Shown: positions 1 to 8,211 of the stretch, one piece after another
Position numbering within the stretch: the first letter of the stretch is position 1
Layout of the letters: the number at the start of each line of letters is the position of its first letter
Source of the DNA: Rhodopseudomonas palustris
GTDB taxonomy: Bacteria > Pseudomonadota > Alphaproteobacteria > Rhizobiales > Xanthobacteraceae
Assembly: GCF_013415845.1 (NCBI RefSeq)
Contig: NZ_CP058907.1
Coordinates: 3,968,001-4,032,000 of the forward strand
Reading direction: 5' to 3'
DNA: 64,000 nt
Made by a program: the position numbers and the translations under genes
The notes under the pieces: generated by a model
What the model saw: only the letters and a program-made list of their open reading frames with translations
Database searches by the model: none
Told to the model about the DNA's origin: nothing

Positions 1-491
1 CGCGCGTCGCGGCCGAAGTCGATCTCGAACGCCGCGGCAATGCCGACGGCCAGGCCTTCACGCTGTTGTTCAACTACATCGCCGGTGCCAATCGCGGCGA
101 CTCGGGCGCGTCCGAACGCGTGGCGATGACCGTACCGGTCGACGTCGCGCGGCCCGCGAAAATTGCGATGACCGCTCCGGTGGAAACCGCGACACAGGAT
201 CGCATGACACGGATGCGTTTCTTTCTGCCGGCGACGTACACCGCCGACACCGCGCCGAAACCGAGCGACGAGCGGGTTCAGATCGTCACCGTGCCGGAAC
301 AGACCATCGCGACGCTGCGCTTCTCCGGCACCGGGCGGGACTTGCGCGAGCGCGAGCAGCAACTGATCGCCGCGCTCGCCAATACGCCGTGGCAACCCGT
401 CGGCGCACCCTATGGTCTGTTCTACGATGCGCCGTTCACGCTTCCCTTCGTCCGCCGCAATGAAGCGGCGGTGGAAGTCGCCAAGCGCTGA
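1..491 (+). CDS. SOUL heme-binding family protein (3' part)
   Basis: The reading frame is open from base 3 to the TGA at 489-491, so the true start lies before the window and about 162 codons are visible. The sequence F-N-Y-I-A-G-A-N followed by two I-A-M-T-A/V-P-V type motifs (V-A-M-T-V-P-V and I-A-M-T-A-P-V) is the hallmark of the SOUL/HBP heme-binding fold. The C-terminal Y-D-A-P-F-T-L-P-F-V-R-R-N-E ending is also typical of that family. Members bind heme or a hydrophobic ligand; the physiological role in bacteria is not settled. The TTG at 66 is not the start because coding sequence continues upstream in frame. It converges with the DUF1501 gene, 14 bases away. Confidence 0.85.
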   Translation, partial: RVAAEVDLERRGNADGQAFTLLFNYIAGANRGDSGASERVAMTVPVDVARPAKIAMTAPVETATQDRMTRMRFFLPATYTADTAPKPSDERVQIVTVPEQTIATLRFSGTGRDLREREQQLIAALANTPWQPVGAPYGLFYDAPFTLPFVRRNEAAVEVAKR

Positions 492-505
492 TCACACGAA
501 GCTGA

Positions 506-1711
506 TCACACCAGGCCAAGATCGGCCGGACGCACGCCGGCGAAGATCCGTTGCAGCGCCGCGGCATCGAGCCCGTACATCCGCTGCACCAGACCCGCGA
601 ACAGCGCGCGATAATCGGTCAGCACCGGATAGTCACGGTTCTCGAATAGCGACGGCTGCGCCACCTTGATCTGCTCGCCGGCAATGCGGCCGCCGTTGAG
701 CCCGCCGCCGAGCACCCAGTAAACGCTGCCATGGCCGTGATCGGTGCCGCGGTCGCCGTTCTCGCGGAACGTCCGGCCGAATTCGGAGATCACCACCACC
801 ACGCTGTCGCGCCACGCCGCCGGCCCGATCTCTTCGCGGAATCCGGCGAGCGCGCGGCCGAGCTCGCCGAGCCGGTCAGCGAGATAACCAGTCGCCGCGC
901 CCTGATTGACGTGGGTGTCCCAGCCGCCGACATCGACGAAGCCGAGGTTGAACTGCTCGCGCATCAGCCGGCCGATCCGGCGCGCCGACAGCTCGAAGCC
1001 GCGCGGCGACACCGCACCGCGGTTCGCTGCAGTCATTTCGTCGGCAATCGATTTCACCACCTCGTCGCGCACCCGAAAGCCTTCTGCCACCGCGGATGCG
1101 AGTTTGGTCTTGGCGTACATCTGCTTGATCAGCTCGGCCTGGCGGTCATCGACGCCGGGCTTGCCGACATTGCCAAGTGCGATATTCGGAATCTCCGCCT
1201 GGCCGCGGAAAATCAGCGGCAGCTGCTCGGTGAAGGCGATCGGTTTCACCCGCGTCAATTCCGCCGCAAGCCGGCTCATGAAGCCGGAGCGATAGTCGCG
1301 CGAGCCTTTGGTCGATTGCCCGAGTTCGATCGTGTCCTGCGTCTCGAAGTGACTCCGGGTGGTATCGTCGCTGGTGCCGGCGAACGGCACGAATGCGATC
1401 TCGCGGCTCGTCCATAGCGGCGCCAAGCTGTCGCGCAGCGCCGGGTGCAGGCCCCAATCGGCGTCGAGCGCCACCGCGGCATTTGGGTTGCCGACGTCCG
1501 GCTTGGCAATCGCCAGGTTCGGCCGTGACTCGTAGTAGAAGCTGCTCGACACCGGCACCAGCACGTTGGCCGCGTCATAGGCGCCGCGCAGGAACACGAC
1601 CAGCAGCTTGGCGTCGGTGGCCGGTGCGGCCCAGACGCGGCCGGCGATCGTCGTTGTCAGTGCGGCCGGTGCGAGGGCCGCGACGGCTTTCAGCAGATCA
1701 CGACGGTTCAT
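506..1711 (-). CDS. DUF1501 secreted protein
   Basis: This 401-residue protein opens with a twin-arginine type leader (M-N-R-R-D-L-L-K-A, then a hydrophobic stretch ending near residue 28 at V-W-A), so export by Tat is likely. The rest matches DUF1501, an alkaline-phosphatase-fold family: I see the F-L-R-G-A-Y-D-A-A-N segment near residue 40, S-E-F-G-R-T-F-R-E-N and the D-H-G-H-G metal-binding-like motif near residue 325. The ATG at 1711 overlaps the end of the upstream DUF1800 gene by 14 bases. The two families are very often paired, so they are probably co-translated and work together outside the cytoplasm. The substrate is unknown. Confidence 0.88.
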   Translation of the reverse strand: MNRRDLLKAVAALAPAALTTTIAGRVWAAPATDAKLLVVFLRGAYDAANVLVPVSSSFYYESRPNLAIAKPDVGNPNAAVALDADWGLHPALRDSLAPLWTSREIAFVPFAGTSDDTTRSHFETQDTIELGQSTKGSRDYRSGFMSRLAAELTRVKPIAFTEQLPLIFRGQAEIPNIALGNVGKPGVDDRQAELIKQMYAKTKLASAVAEGFRVRDEVVKSIADEMTAANRGAVSPRGFELSARRIGRLMREQFNLGFVDVGGWDTHVNQGAATGYLADRLGELGRALAGFREEIGPAAWRDSVVVVISEFGRTFRENGDRGTDHGHGSVYWVLGGGLNGGRIAGEQIKVAQPSLFENRDYPVLTDYRALFAGLVQRMYGLDAAALQRIFAGVRPADLGLV

Positions 1712-3278
1712 GCGGTGCCTCCGCGCGTTGACGAACCATGAATTCGGGCGAGGACAGAAACAGCGTATTCCAATCCTGCGGTGAGATCGCCTGATCGAGC
1801 GCGCCGCGCGTGGTCGAGCTCAGCGTCCGGCTGAGCCCGCCGAAATACAGCGCGTTCTGCAGCAGCGGAAACGCAGGGCGATCCTTGGCGTCGGCCTGCT
1901 CAGGCTTGAACAGCCCGGCCGAACCGGAGCCAATCTGACGCGCGATCTCGAACCGCAGCATCATCTGGCCCGGGCCGTTCCAGGCGCTCGCGGTCAGCGG
2001 ATAGCCGTCCGGCGTCTGGCGCTGATACAGCCCTTCGCCGAGCCGGCCGAGCCAACGCTGGATCGGCACGGTGTTGAGCACGACCTTGTCGTCGTAAGCG
2101 AGCCGCACCGCCGAATAGACGTAGCCGACTGGATCCTTGAAGCGTTCCGCCGTCTTCAGCGATGCATCGAATTCCGGCGCGGCGATCATCGTGGCCAGCA
2201 CCTGCGCGATATCGCCGTCGGAGGCGGTGAAGGTTTTCGCCATCTTGTCGATCAGCGGTTGCGGCGGCTCGTCCGAGACGAAGTAGGTCGCGATCTTGCG
2301 CGACACGTGCTGCGCGGTCGCCGGATTGTGGACGATCAGGTCGAGCGCCTCGTCGACTTCGGCAAAGCCGCTGCCGCGGATGGTGTGGCCGAGGAAGGTT
2401 TTGTCGGAGTAATCGTGCCGCGCCGGGTTGAACTCAAACGCGCCGTCGCGGACGAGCTGCGGAGCCAGCGCAGGCTTCAGCTTCGGGTCCTCGGGCTTCA
2501 GGTCGATGCCGACGCCGGTGAGGATCTTGGCGAGCGACTCCACATCGGCCTGGGTGTAGCCGCTGCCGACGCCCATGGTGTGCAGCTCCATGATCTCGCG
2601 GGCGTAGTTCTCGTTGAGATGGCCATTGGCGTTGCCGGCATTGTCGAGATAGCGCAGCATCGCCGGGTGCCGCAGCGTGGCGCGTAACAGATCGCCGAAC
2701 TTGCCGAGCGCGTGCGCGCGGATCGCGCGATCCTCATAGTCGCCGACCAGGAGGCGCAGCTCGGCCTTGCTCTGGTGGACGTTGAAATGGTTCAGCCAGA
2801 ACCAGCTCATCCGCTCGCGGAGCTGATCGGGCGCATAGAGCGCGCGCAGGATCGACCGGGTTGCCGCCTGCTTGGCGCGGTCGTTCAGCGCCTGCTGGTA
2901 CGCCTGCTTGGCTGTCTTGCGCGCCTCCGGGTCAGTGAGTTGATCGGCATCCTTGCCCTGCGCCTGAAACGCATTGATCGCCGCCGGTGTCAGGCCGGCC
3001 GCATCGGGCATCGCGTCGATCTGCGCGGCGACCGTCTGCGGCAGCGCACTGTCCGCCGTGGGGTGCAGCTGTTGGTTCACCCAGCGCGCGGCGCCGAGTT
3101 TCTGGAATTGCGCCACGCTGGAGCCGTTGATGCCCCAGGTCAGCCGATCGATCAGCGCCAGATCGTGCGCCGAGATCTCCGCAGCCCCGGCCGATCCGCC
3201 GGTGACGATTGCGGCGATGCCGATCGCCAGTATCGCCGATCCTCGTGCGCTCCACCGTCCGGCCGTGTTGGTTCGCAT
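1698..3278 (-). CDS. DUF1800 secreted protein
   Basis: The frame is open to 3419, but the start at 3278 is preferred. It begins M-R-T-N-T-A-G-R-W and leads into a clear signal peptide (hydrophobic I-L-A-I-G-I-A-A-I-V, cleavage after G-A-A near residue 34), with a purine-rich stretch upstream. The mature part begins with L-I-D-R-L-T-W-G, carries W-F-W-L-N-H-F-N-V-H near residue 160 and N-E-N-Y-A-R-E-I-M-E-L-H-T-M-G-V near 220, the central signature of DUF1800. About 526 residues, normal for the family. It is the first gene of a two-gene unit with DUF1501. These pairs recur in bacteria, sometimes near polymer or surface functions, but no activity is established. Confidence 0.87.
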   Translation of the reverse strand: MRTNTAGRWSARGSAILAIGIAAIVTGGSAGAAEISAHDLALIDRLTWGINGSSVAQFQKLGAARWVNQQLHPTADSALPQTVAAQIDAMPDAAGLTPAAINAFQAQGKDADQLTDPEARKTAKQAYQQALNDRAKQAATRSILRALYAPDQLRERMSWFWLNHFNVHQSKAELRLLVGDYEDRAIRAHALGKFGDLLRATLRHPAMLRYLDNAGNANGHLNENYAREIMELHTMGVGSGYTQADVESLAKILTGVGIDLKPEDPKLKPALAPQLVRDGAFEFNPARHDYSDKTFLGHTIRGSGFAEVDEALDLIVHNPATAQHVSRKIATYFVSDEPPQPLIDKMAKTFTASDGDIAQVLATMIAAPEFDASLKTAERFKDPVGYVYSAVRLAYDDKVVLNTVPIQRWLGRLGEGLYQRQTPDGYPLTASAWNGPGQMMLRFEIARQIGSGSAGLFKPEQADAKDRPAFPLLQNALYFGGLSRTLSSTTRGALDQAISPQDWNTLFLSSPEFMVRQRAEAPHEPS

Positions 3279-3624
3279 CGCCGCATCCCGCTCGTCGTGA
3301 GGTGCTGGGATGATGCGTGCCGGGTCGCTGAACCGCCGCTGAATGCATGATGGCATCAGCATGGCCTCGCCGCCCGACATCGCGCGGTGGCTGGACACCT
3401 GGCAGACGCATCCGGACAACTACGTAGGGCATCTCAGGACACGAGTTCCACCGTATCTACCTGATTATAGGTAACTATTTGCCGCGCAAGACGATTTCAA
3501 ACGACCAATCTTAACCGTGATTTCACGAGGGCAGCGTAGTCCTGCCGGCGATGCGCCGTGGCGCTCCCACGATTTCAGCGCGGCCCAGAAGAAGGCGAAC
3601 CGCCCCAACGCTAAGGTTCTCGAC

Positions 3625-5328
3625 ATGAGACTGAACAGTATCGGAATGAAGCTCGGCCTCGCGAGCTTGACCAGTATCGCGCTGTCACTCGGTATGGCGG
3701 CCAATCAGTTGACCACTGAGCGGTCGATCAACGCCGTCAACGCCCGCGCCGATGCGCAGCAGATGGTCGCCGATCACGGTCTCGAAGCCAACGTTTCACT
3801 GCGCCGGATGCAGCTTGCCGCTGCCGAGATCCGCCTTGCCGCGACGTCGGCGCAGGTCGACAGCGCCCTCACTGCGCTGCACGACGCGCGGGAGTCGATC
3901 GATCGTCGGATCAACAACGCGGTGGCGCAGATCGCAGACGGCGCCGACAAGGAACGCCTGCGCTCGATCGGGGCGCTGACGACGCAGTACGATGGCGCGA
4001 TGACCGAAGTCGGTAAGCTGGCCAAGGCTGGCCAATCCGGCGCCGCCAGTGACGCCGACAAGGCCAAGCGCGATCAGCTCGTCAGCCAGGCCAACTCGGT
4101 CGCGACGCAGGCGCTCGGTCTGATGGGCGAAGCGGTAGAGCGCGCCGAAAAGGCCGCCAAGGCGACCAAGACCCAGGCAGCAGACGAGTTGTTCAGCGCC
4201 AACCGGATCAACTTCGCCCTCGGCATGGTGGTGATGATTTCGCTGGTGATCTCGATGGTGTTCACCTTCTTCGGCATCTCGCGGCCGCTGATGCGGCTGA
4301 ACGGGGCGCTGGACAAGATGGCCGGCGGCCAGCTCGACGTCGAAATTCCCGGTGCCGCGCGTGGCGACGAGATCGGCGACATCGCCAAGACCGTGGTGGT
4401 GATCCGCGAGAACGCCGATCATCGCGCCCGCGAGGAGGCCGAGCAGAAGGCGCATCAGGACGAAGTGGCGGCACAGCAGCGCAAGCAGGAAATGCAGAAG
4501 CTCGCCGATGCCTTCGAGGGCGCGGTCGGCCGCATCGTCGAAGCCGTGTCGAGCGCGTCGACGGAACTGGAAGCCTCCGCCAGCAAGATGGCGCATACCG
4601 CCGAGGAAGCCGAGAAGCTCACCGCAGCCGTCGCGGGCGCCTCGGAGATCGCCACCAGCAACGTGCAGTCGGTCGCCTCGGCGACGGAGGAAATGGCGTC
4701 TTCGATCCACGAGATCAGCCGCCAGGTGCAGGACTCCTCGCGGATCGCCAGCTCCGCCGTGCAGCAGGCCAACAAGACCAACGACCGCATCAATCAGCTC
4801 GCCACCGCGGCGCAGCGGATCGGCGACGTGGTCGACCTGATCAACACCATCGCGGGTCAGACCAATCTGCTGGCGCTCAACGCCACCATCGAAGCGGCAC
4901 GCGCTGGTGAAGCCGGTCGCGGCTTCGCGGTGGTCGCGGCGGAAGTGAAGGCGCTCGCCGAGCAGACCGCAAAGGCGACCGACGAAATCAGCCAGCAGAT
5001 TTCCGGCATGCAGTCAGCGACCGAAGAGTCGGTGTCGGCGATCAAGGAGATCGGCACCACCATCGGCCAGATGTCGGAGATCTCTTCGGCGATCGCCTCG
5101 GCGGTCGAGCAGCAGGGATCGGCCACCCAGGAGATCTCGCGCAACGTCCAGCAGGCGGCCCAGGGCACCATGCAGGTCAGCGCCAATATCGCCGATGTCG
5201 AGCGCGGCGCGGCCGAGACCGGGATGTCGTCGTCGCAGGTGCTGGCGGCGGCGCGCTCGCTGTCGACCGACAGCGCGCAGCTCAAGACCGAAGTGGCGCG
5301 TTTCCTCAGCTCGGTGCGCGCGGCGTAA
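3625..5328 (+). CDS. Methyl-accepting chemotaxis protein
   Basis: This is a 567-residue transducer. A first membrane helix spans residues 8-28, followed by a periplasmic four-helix-like sensor region of about 165 residues and a second helix at 195-218 ([10 protein letters not shown] onward). A HAMP linker follows (S-R-P-L-M-R-L onward), then a cytoplasmic coiled coil. The highly conserved hairpin tip lies near 397-454, with [11 protein letters not shown] and [12 protein letters not shown]. The start at 3625 is chosen over the upstream in-frame ATG at 3517 because TAAGG sits nine bases before it and the N-terminus then begins at the membrane anchor. The ligand cannot be told from sequence. The gene stands alone and ends at a strong terminator. 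Confidence 0.95.
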   Translation: MRLNSIGMKLGLASLTSIALSLGMAANQLTTERSINAVNARADAQQMVADHGLEANVSLRRMQLAAAEIRLAATSAQVDSALTALHDARESIDRRINNAVAQIADGADKERLRSIGALTTQYDGAMTEVGKLAKAGQSGAASDADKAKRDQLVSQANSVATQALGLMGEAVERAEKAAKATKTQAADELFSANRINFALGMVVMISLVISMVFTFFGISRPLMRLNGALDKMAGGQLDVEIPGAARGDEIGDIAKTVVVIRENADHRAREEAEQKAHQDEVAAQQRKQEMQKLADAFEGAVGRIVEAVSSASTELEASASKMAHTAEEAEKLTAAVAGASEIATSNVQSVASATEEMASSIHEISRQVQDSSRIASSAVQQANKTNDRINQLATAAQRIGDVVDLINTIAGQTNLLALNATIEAARAGEAGRGFAVVAAEVKALAEQTAKATDEISQQISGMQSATEESVSAIKEIGTTIGQMSEISSAIASAVEQQGSATQEISRNVQQAAQGTMQVSANIADVERGAAETGMSSSQVLAAARSLSTDSAQLKTEVARFLSSVRAA

Positions 5329-5355
5329 TTCGCCTCCCGCCTTCCAACTTAGCCT

Positions 5356-5390
5356 GAAGGCCCGGCTTCACCCGAAGCCGGGCCTTCGCG
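5356..5390 (+). terminator. Hairpin terminator after chemoreceptor gene
   Basis: A perfect 14-base stem (5356-5369 with 5374-5387) encloses the four-base loop ACCC, 27 bases after the chemoreceptor stop codon. The following bases are only moderately T-rich (CGCGTTTCT), so it may be a strong pause/hairpin rather than a classical T-tract terminator. Confidence 0.75.
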
Positions 5391-5465
5391 TTTCTACCGC
5401 TCGCGTAGCGCTTGCGTTACGCACGCTGGAGTTGCAGACTGGAGCTGCGGCCGGGGGAGGTTGCA

Positions 5466-6008
5466 GTGCGTGTTGCGAGTTGCGTTATCGCCGTCGTGCT
5501 GGCCGGATGCGTCAGCGACGGTTCGCTGAAATCGGGCAGTTGGCGAATCGACCAGAGGCCGGACCTGATCACGGGCGCCCCGGTGGCCGGCGCCATCACC
5601 CTGACCAACCGAGCTTCGAACAGCACCGATCCGCTGCTGGCCTCACTGGCGACGCTACAGCTCACCTGCTTCGAGAAGAAGCCGATCGTGAAGGTCAATT
5701 TCGGCTTCAAGATCGGGAGCGACCGCAACACCAGCCTGGGGTATCGATTCGACGACAAGCCTGGACGCGACGCTGTCGAGTCGCGGGTGCTGCTCGGCCA
5801 TCAGGTAATCGTCATCGAGGAGCCCGCAGCGCTGCAGCAGTTCATCACGGACCTGCGCGAGTCGAGCCAGCTTGTTGTGCGGATCAGATCATTGAACGCC
5901 GGCACCAGCACGGCGCTGTTCAAGGTCGACGGCTCGGAGCCGGCGATCGAGGCAGCCTATCGGGACTGCCCGTTGTCGCCGGCGCAAGAACCGCGCCGGA
6001 CGACGTGA
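5466..6008 (+). CDS. Putative lipoprotein
   Basis: I choose the GTG at 5466, not the in-frame ATG at 5412. It is preceded by a strong GGGGGAGG ribosome binding site, and the product then begins with a compact lipoprotein signal (hydrophobic V-A-S-C-V-I-A-V-V followed by lipobox L-A-G-C, acylated Cys at about residue 14). The mature protein is about 165 residues with no family I recognise; it looks like a beta-rich periplasmic or outer-membrane-attached domain. It lies between the chemoreceptor and the convergent bfr gene, with no sign of shared function. Confidence 0.65.
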   Translation: MRVASCVIAVVLAGCVSDGSLKSGSWRIDQRPDLITGAPVAGAITLTNRASNSTDPLLASLATLQLTCFEKKPIVKVNFGFKIGSDRNTSLGYRFDDKPGRDAVESRVLLGHQVIVIEEPAALQQFITDLRESSQLVVRIRSLNAGTSTALFKVDGSEPAIEAAYRDCPLSPAQEPRRTT

Positions 6009-6020
6009 GGACCAGCGCGG

Positions 6021-6043
6021 CCGTCGGCCGAACCGGCCGACGG
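6021..6043. terminator. Bidirectional hairpin between convergent genes
   Basis: A perfect 10-base inverted repeat (6021-6030 with 6034-6043, loop AAC) fills the gap between the lipoprotein gene and the end of bfr. It has no T tract on either side, so a terminator role is inferred from position. Confidence 0.5.
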
Positions 6044-6062
6044 AATGCGCGGCACGAGCCGA

Positions 6063-6545
6063 TCAGTCGTGATCGAGTTCGCCGATGTGGTGCTGCTGAT
6101 ACAGCTCGACGCCGATCCGGTTCACCAGATCGAGCTGGGTCTCGAGGAAATCGATGTGATGCTCCTCGTCCTTCATCAGCTGCTCGAACAGGTCGCGCGA
6201 CACGTAGTCCTTGACGCTGTGGCAGTAGGTCGCCGCTTCCTGATACAGCGCGCGCGCGTCGACCTCGGCCTGCAGGTCGGCGTTCAGCACTTCCTTGACG
6301 TTCTGGCCGATCCGCAGCGGATCGAGCACCTGCATGTTCGGGAAGCCGTCGAGGAAGATGATGCGGTCGGTGAGCTTGTCGGCGTGGACCATCTCTTCGA
6401 TGGATTCCTTGCGCCAGGTCTTGGCGAGATCCTTCAGACCCCAATTGTCGAGCAGGCGATAGTGCAGCCAGTACTGATTGATGGCCGTCAGTTCGCTGCG
6501 CAGACCGCGGTTGAGATATTCGATGACCTTGGCATCGCCCTTCAT
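6063..6545 (-). CDS. bfr: Bacterioferritin
   Basis: This 160-residue protein is a full-length, 24-mer-forming iron storage ferritin with heme. All key residues fall at the expected positions: the heme ligand Met52, and the ferroxidase site Glu18, Glu51, His54, Glu94, Glu127 and His130, plus Tyr25. It oxidises Fe(II) and stores ferric mineral in the cytoplasm. The bfd gene for its electron-donor ferredoxin lies just upstream in the same orientation, separated by 122 bases that hold an ICE-like operator. Regulation by Irr (repression of storage when iron is short) is therefore likely. Confidence 0.97.
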   Translation of the reverse strand: MKGDAKVIEYLNRGLRSELTAINQYWLHYRLLDNWGLKDLAKTWRKESIEEMVHADKLTDRIIFLDGFPNMQVLDPLRIGQNVKEVLNADLQAEVDARALYQEAATYCHSVKDYVSRDLFEQLMKDEEHHIDFLETQLDLVNRIGVELYQQHHIGELDHD

Positions 6546-6587
6546 GTGGATTCGTCACTCCTGCAATCGGCGGCCAGGGCTGGCCGC

Positions 6588-6610
6588 TTTAGAATTAGAA
6601 TAATTCTAGA
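6588..6610 (-). promoter_or_regulatory. ICE-like (Irr) operator upstream of bfr
   Basis: The palindrome TAGAATAATTCTA at 6596-6608 overlaps a second half-site, TTTAGAA, at 6588-6594. This matches the iron control element recognised by Irr in Rhizobiales. It sits about 50 bases upstream of the bfr start, where a repressor would block transcription; bfr is a known Irr target class in alphaproteobacteria. Confidence 0.75.
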
Positions 6611-6667
6611 TCAAAACGCGGGTGAGATGCAATCCCGGCTCACCCGATCAACAGCCAATCAAAACAC

Positions 6668-6868
6668 TTAAGAACCGGCGCGACGCTCTGCCGCGCCGCA
6701 CAGCGCTTCGTTCATGATGTTCTTGATGGTGTGCATGCAGCGGCCGCACTTCCGGCTGCAGCCGAGGCAGCGGTGAACCTCACCCGGGTTCCGCGCAGGA
6801 CCACCTTCGCTGTGCATAGTGGCTCGCACATCGTGGTCGCTCAGGACGTTGCAAGAACAAACGATCAT
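6668..6868 (-). CDS. bfd: Bacterioferritin-associated ferredoxin
   Basis: The start at 6868 gives a 66-residue protein beginning M-I-V-C-S-C-N. The pattern C4-x-C6 ... C34-x2-C37 is the [2Fe-2S] ligand set of Bfd, and two more cysteines follow (C41, C44 in C-G-R-C). Bfd passes electrons to the heme of Bfr so that stored ferric iron is reduced and released. The open frame runs upstream to 7165, but that extension is not conserved-looking and the Bfd fold starts here. It is transcribed ahead of bfr in the same direction. Confidence 0.92.
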   Translation of the reverse strand: MIVCSCNVLSDHDVRATMHSEGGPARNPGEVHRCLGCSRKCGRCMHTIKNIMNEALCGAAERRAGS

Positions 6869-7268
6869 CGGTCTCGATCCAGCAGTAACAAGCATTTGGA
6901 TAGTGAGATGCACTCGCATACGCAAAAGGAAAACATGCAACTTCAAGCTATTCCAATCTGCAACTGGCCGTTTGATTTTGCTCAATCGAGAGCGCCAGTC
7001 CCCGGCTTCTGCGCATTCCTGCGGCGTGGAAGACGGAGCATCCCCGCGCTGAGCTGAAGCCCGCACGACATTGCACAGACGCCCGAAAGCCACCCCTCGC
7101 CCGCGCTTCCGAAGGCACCGATCCGCCGCGCGGAACCGACCATGGCAGCACTGCGGCGGCGGCATTCATGGTTCGTTCAATCGATTGGTGAAAGGTTACG
7201 GGTGCTGGACCATGGCGGGGTCGCGCCCGCGGCCCATCGGGTCCGGTGCTCGTTCGAGAGGTGATGCC

Positions 7269-7628
7269 ATGAGAAAGTCGATGATGGCGTTGGCCGCGGC
7301 CGCTGCGCTGGCCGTGACGGCTGTCGGGTCCACCGCGCCGGCCCAGGCGCATGACGGCTTCGGCGCCGGAATCGCCGCCGGCCTGATCGGCGGTGCGCTC
7401 ATCGGCGGCGCGCTGTCCTCGCCGTATTATGGCCCGGGCGGCTACTATTACGGCGGCGGCTATGGCTACGGCCCACGCTACTACAGCTATGGCCCGCGCT
7501 ACTACGGCTACGCGCCCGCCCCGGCCTATGTCGCGTCGCCCGGCTACTACGGTGGCTGCTACTGGCAGCGTCAGCGGTTCTGGGACGGCTACGGCTGGCG
7601 AATCCGCCGGATCCGAGTCTGCGACTGA
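7269..7628 (+). CDS. Small secreted Gly/Tyr-rich protein
   Basis: The start at 7269 is supported by a GAGAGGTG ribosome site and an immediate signal peptide (A-L-A-A-A-A-A-L-A-V-T, cleavage after A-Q-A near residue 29). The 119-residue product then has G-L-I-G-G-A-L-I-G-G-A, a Tyr/Gly-rich stretch from about residue 52 to 98, and ends W-R-I-R-R-I-R-V-C-D. No enzyme motif is visible. The next gene encodes a shorter paralogue with the same G-G-L-I-G-G-A-L core and the same C-terminal R-F-W-D ... R-V-C-D block, so the pair arose by tandem duplication. A cell-envelope or matrix role is only a guess. Confidence 0.75.
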   Translation: MRKSMMALAAAAALAVTAVGSTAPAQAHDGFGAGIAAGLIGGALIGGALSSPYYGPGGYYYGGGYGYGPRYYSYGPRYYGYAPAPAYVASPGYYGGCYWQRQRFWDGYGWRIRRIRVCD

Positions 7629-7848
7629 CGGTGAACCTTTCACCGCCGCGTCCGACCAACCAACAGCCTGAACGCCCGGATTCCGGGCGTTGACGGTATC
7701 GCCCGAAAAACACCGTTTTTGCGCGACACTGATCGGCCAGCCGATACGCGACAATTGACGACATTGCGCTTTTTTGATGCTGTGCCGTCGGGGACTACCG
7801 GTTCGTTCAACAGCGCCGGGCGCGGCGCGATCTCAGGAGAGCCTCTCA

Positions 7849-8133
7849 ATGAAGAAGACTGTCACCGTCCTGCTAGCGGCCGCGACCATCGCCGGCTCGC
7901 TGGTCGGCGTCGCCCCGGCCGCGAAGGCTGACGGCGGCCGGATCGCCGCCGGCGTTGCGGGCGGCCTGATCGGCGGCGCCCTGCTGGGTGGCGCGATCGC
8001 CGCCAGCCGCCCCGCCTATGCGGCCCCTGCCCCGGTTTATGTTGAAGAGCCGGACTGCCACTGGGTCCGCGAGCGCTTCTGGGACGACTACGCTGGCGTG
8101 TGGCGTTCGCGCCGCGTCCGCGTTTGCGATTGA
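7849..8133 (+). CDS. Small secreted protein, paralogue of preceding gene
   Basis: This is a 94-residue protein with a good AGGAGA ribosome site at 7835-7840 and a signal peptide ending near A-K-A-D (residue 27). It shares G-G-L-I-G-G-A-L-L-G-G-A and the C-terminal block R-E-R-F-W-D-D-Y ... R-R-V-R-V-C-D with the upstream neighbour but lacks the Tyr-rich middle. The two conserved cysteines (one before the W, one penultimate) could form a disulfide after export. A strong terminator follows 40 bases later. Confidence 0.78.
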   Translation: MKKTVTVLLAAATIAGSLVGVAPAAKADGGRIAAGVAGGLIGGALLGGAIAASRPAYAAPAPVYVEEPDCHWVRERFWDDYAGVWRSRRVRVCD

Positions 8134-8174
8134 TCTCCTGTCGCGGCGCACAGCCCGCGCCCGTCTGAATGCCG

Positions 8175-8207
8175 AACCCGGCCGAGCGATCGGCCGGGTT
8201 TTTGTTT
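8175..8207 (+). terminator. Rho-independent terminator
   Basis: A perfect 10-base stem AACCCGGCCG/CGGCCGGGTT (8175-8184 with 8191-8200) is followed by the T-rich run TTTTTGTTT. It ends transcription of the small secreted-protein genes just before the convergent transglycosylase gene. Confidence 0.9.
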
Positions 8208-8211
8208 GCCC

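Noticed and set aside
7800..7810. CGTT in the shared 11-mer as an EcfG minus-10
   Set aside because: No GGAAC is 16-17 bases upstream at either copy.
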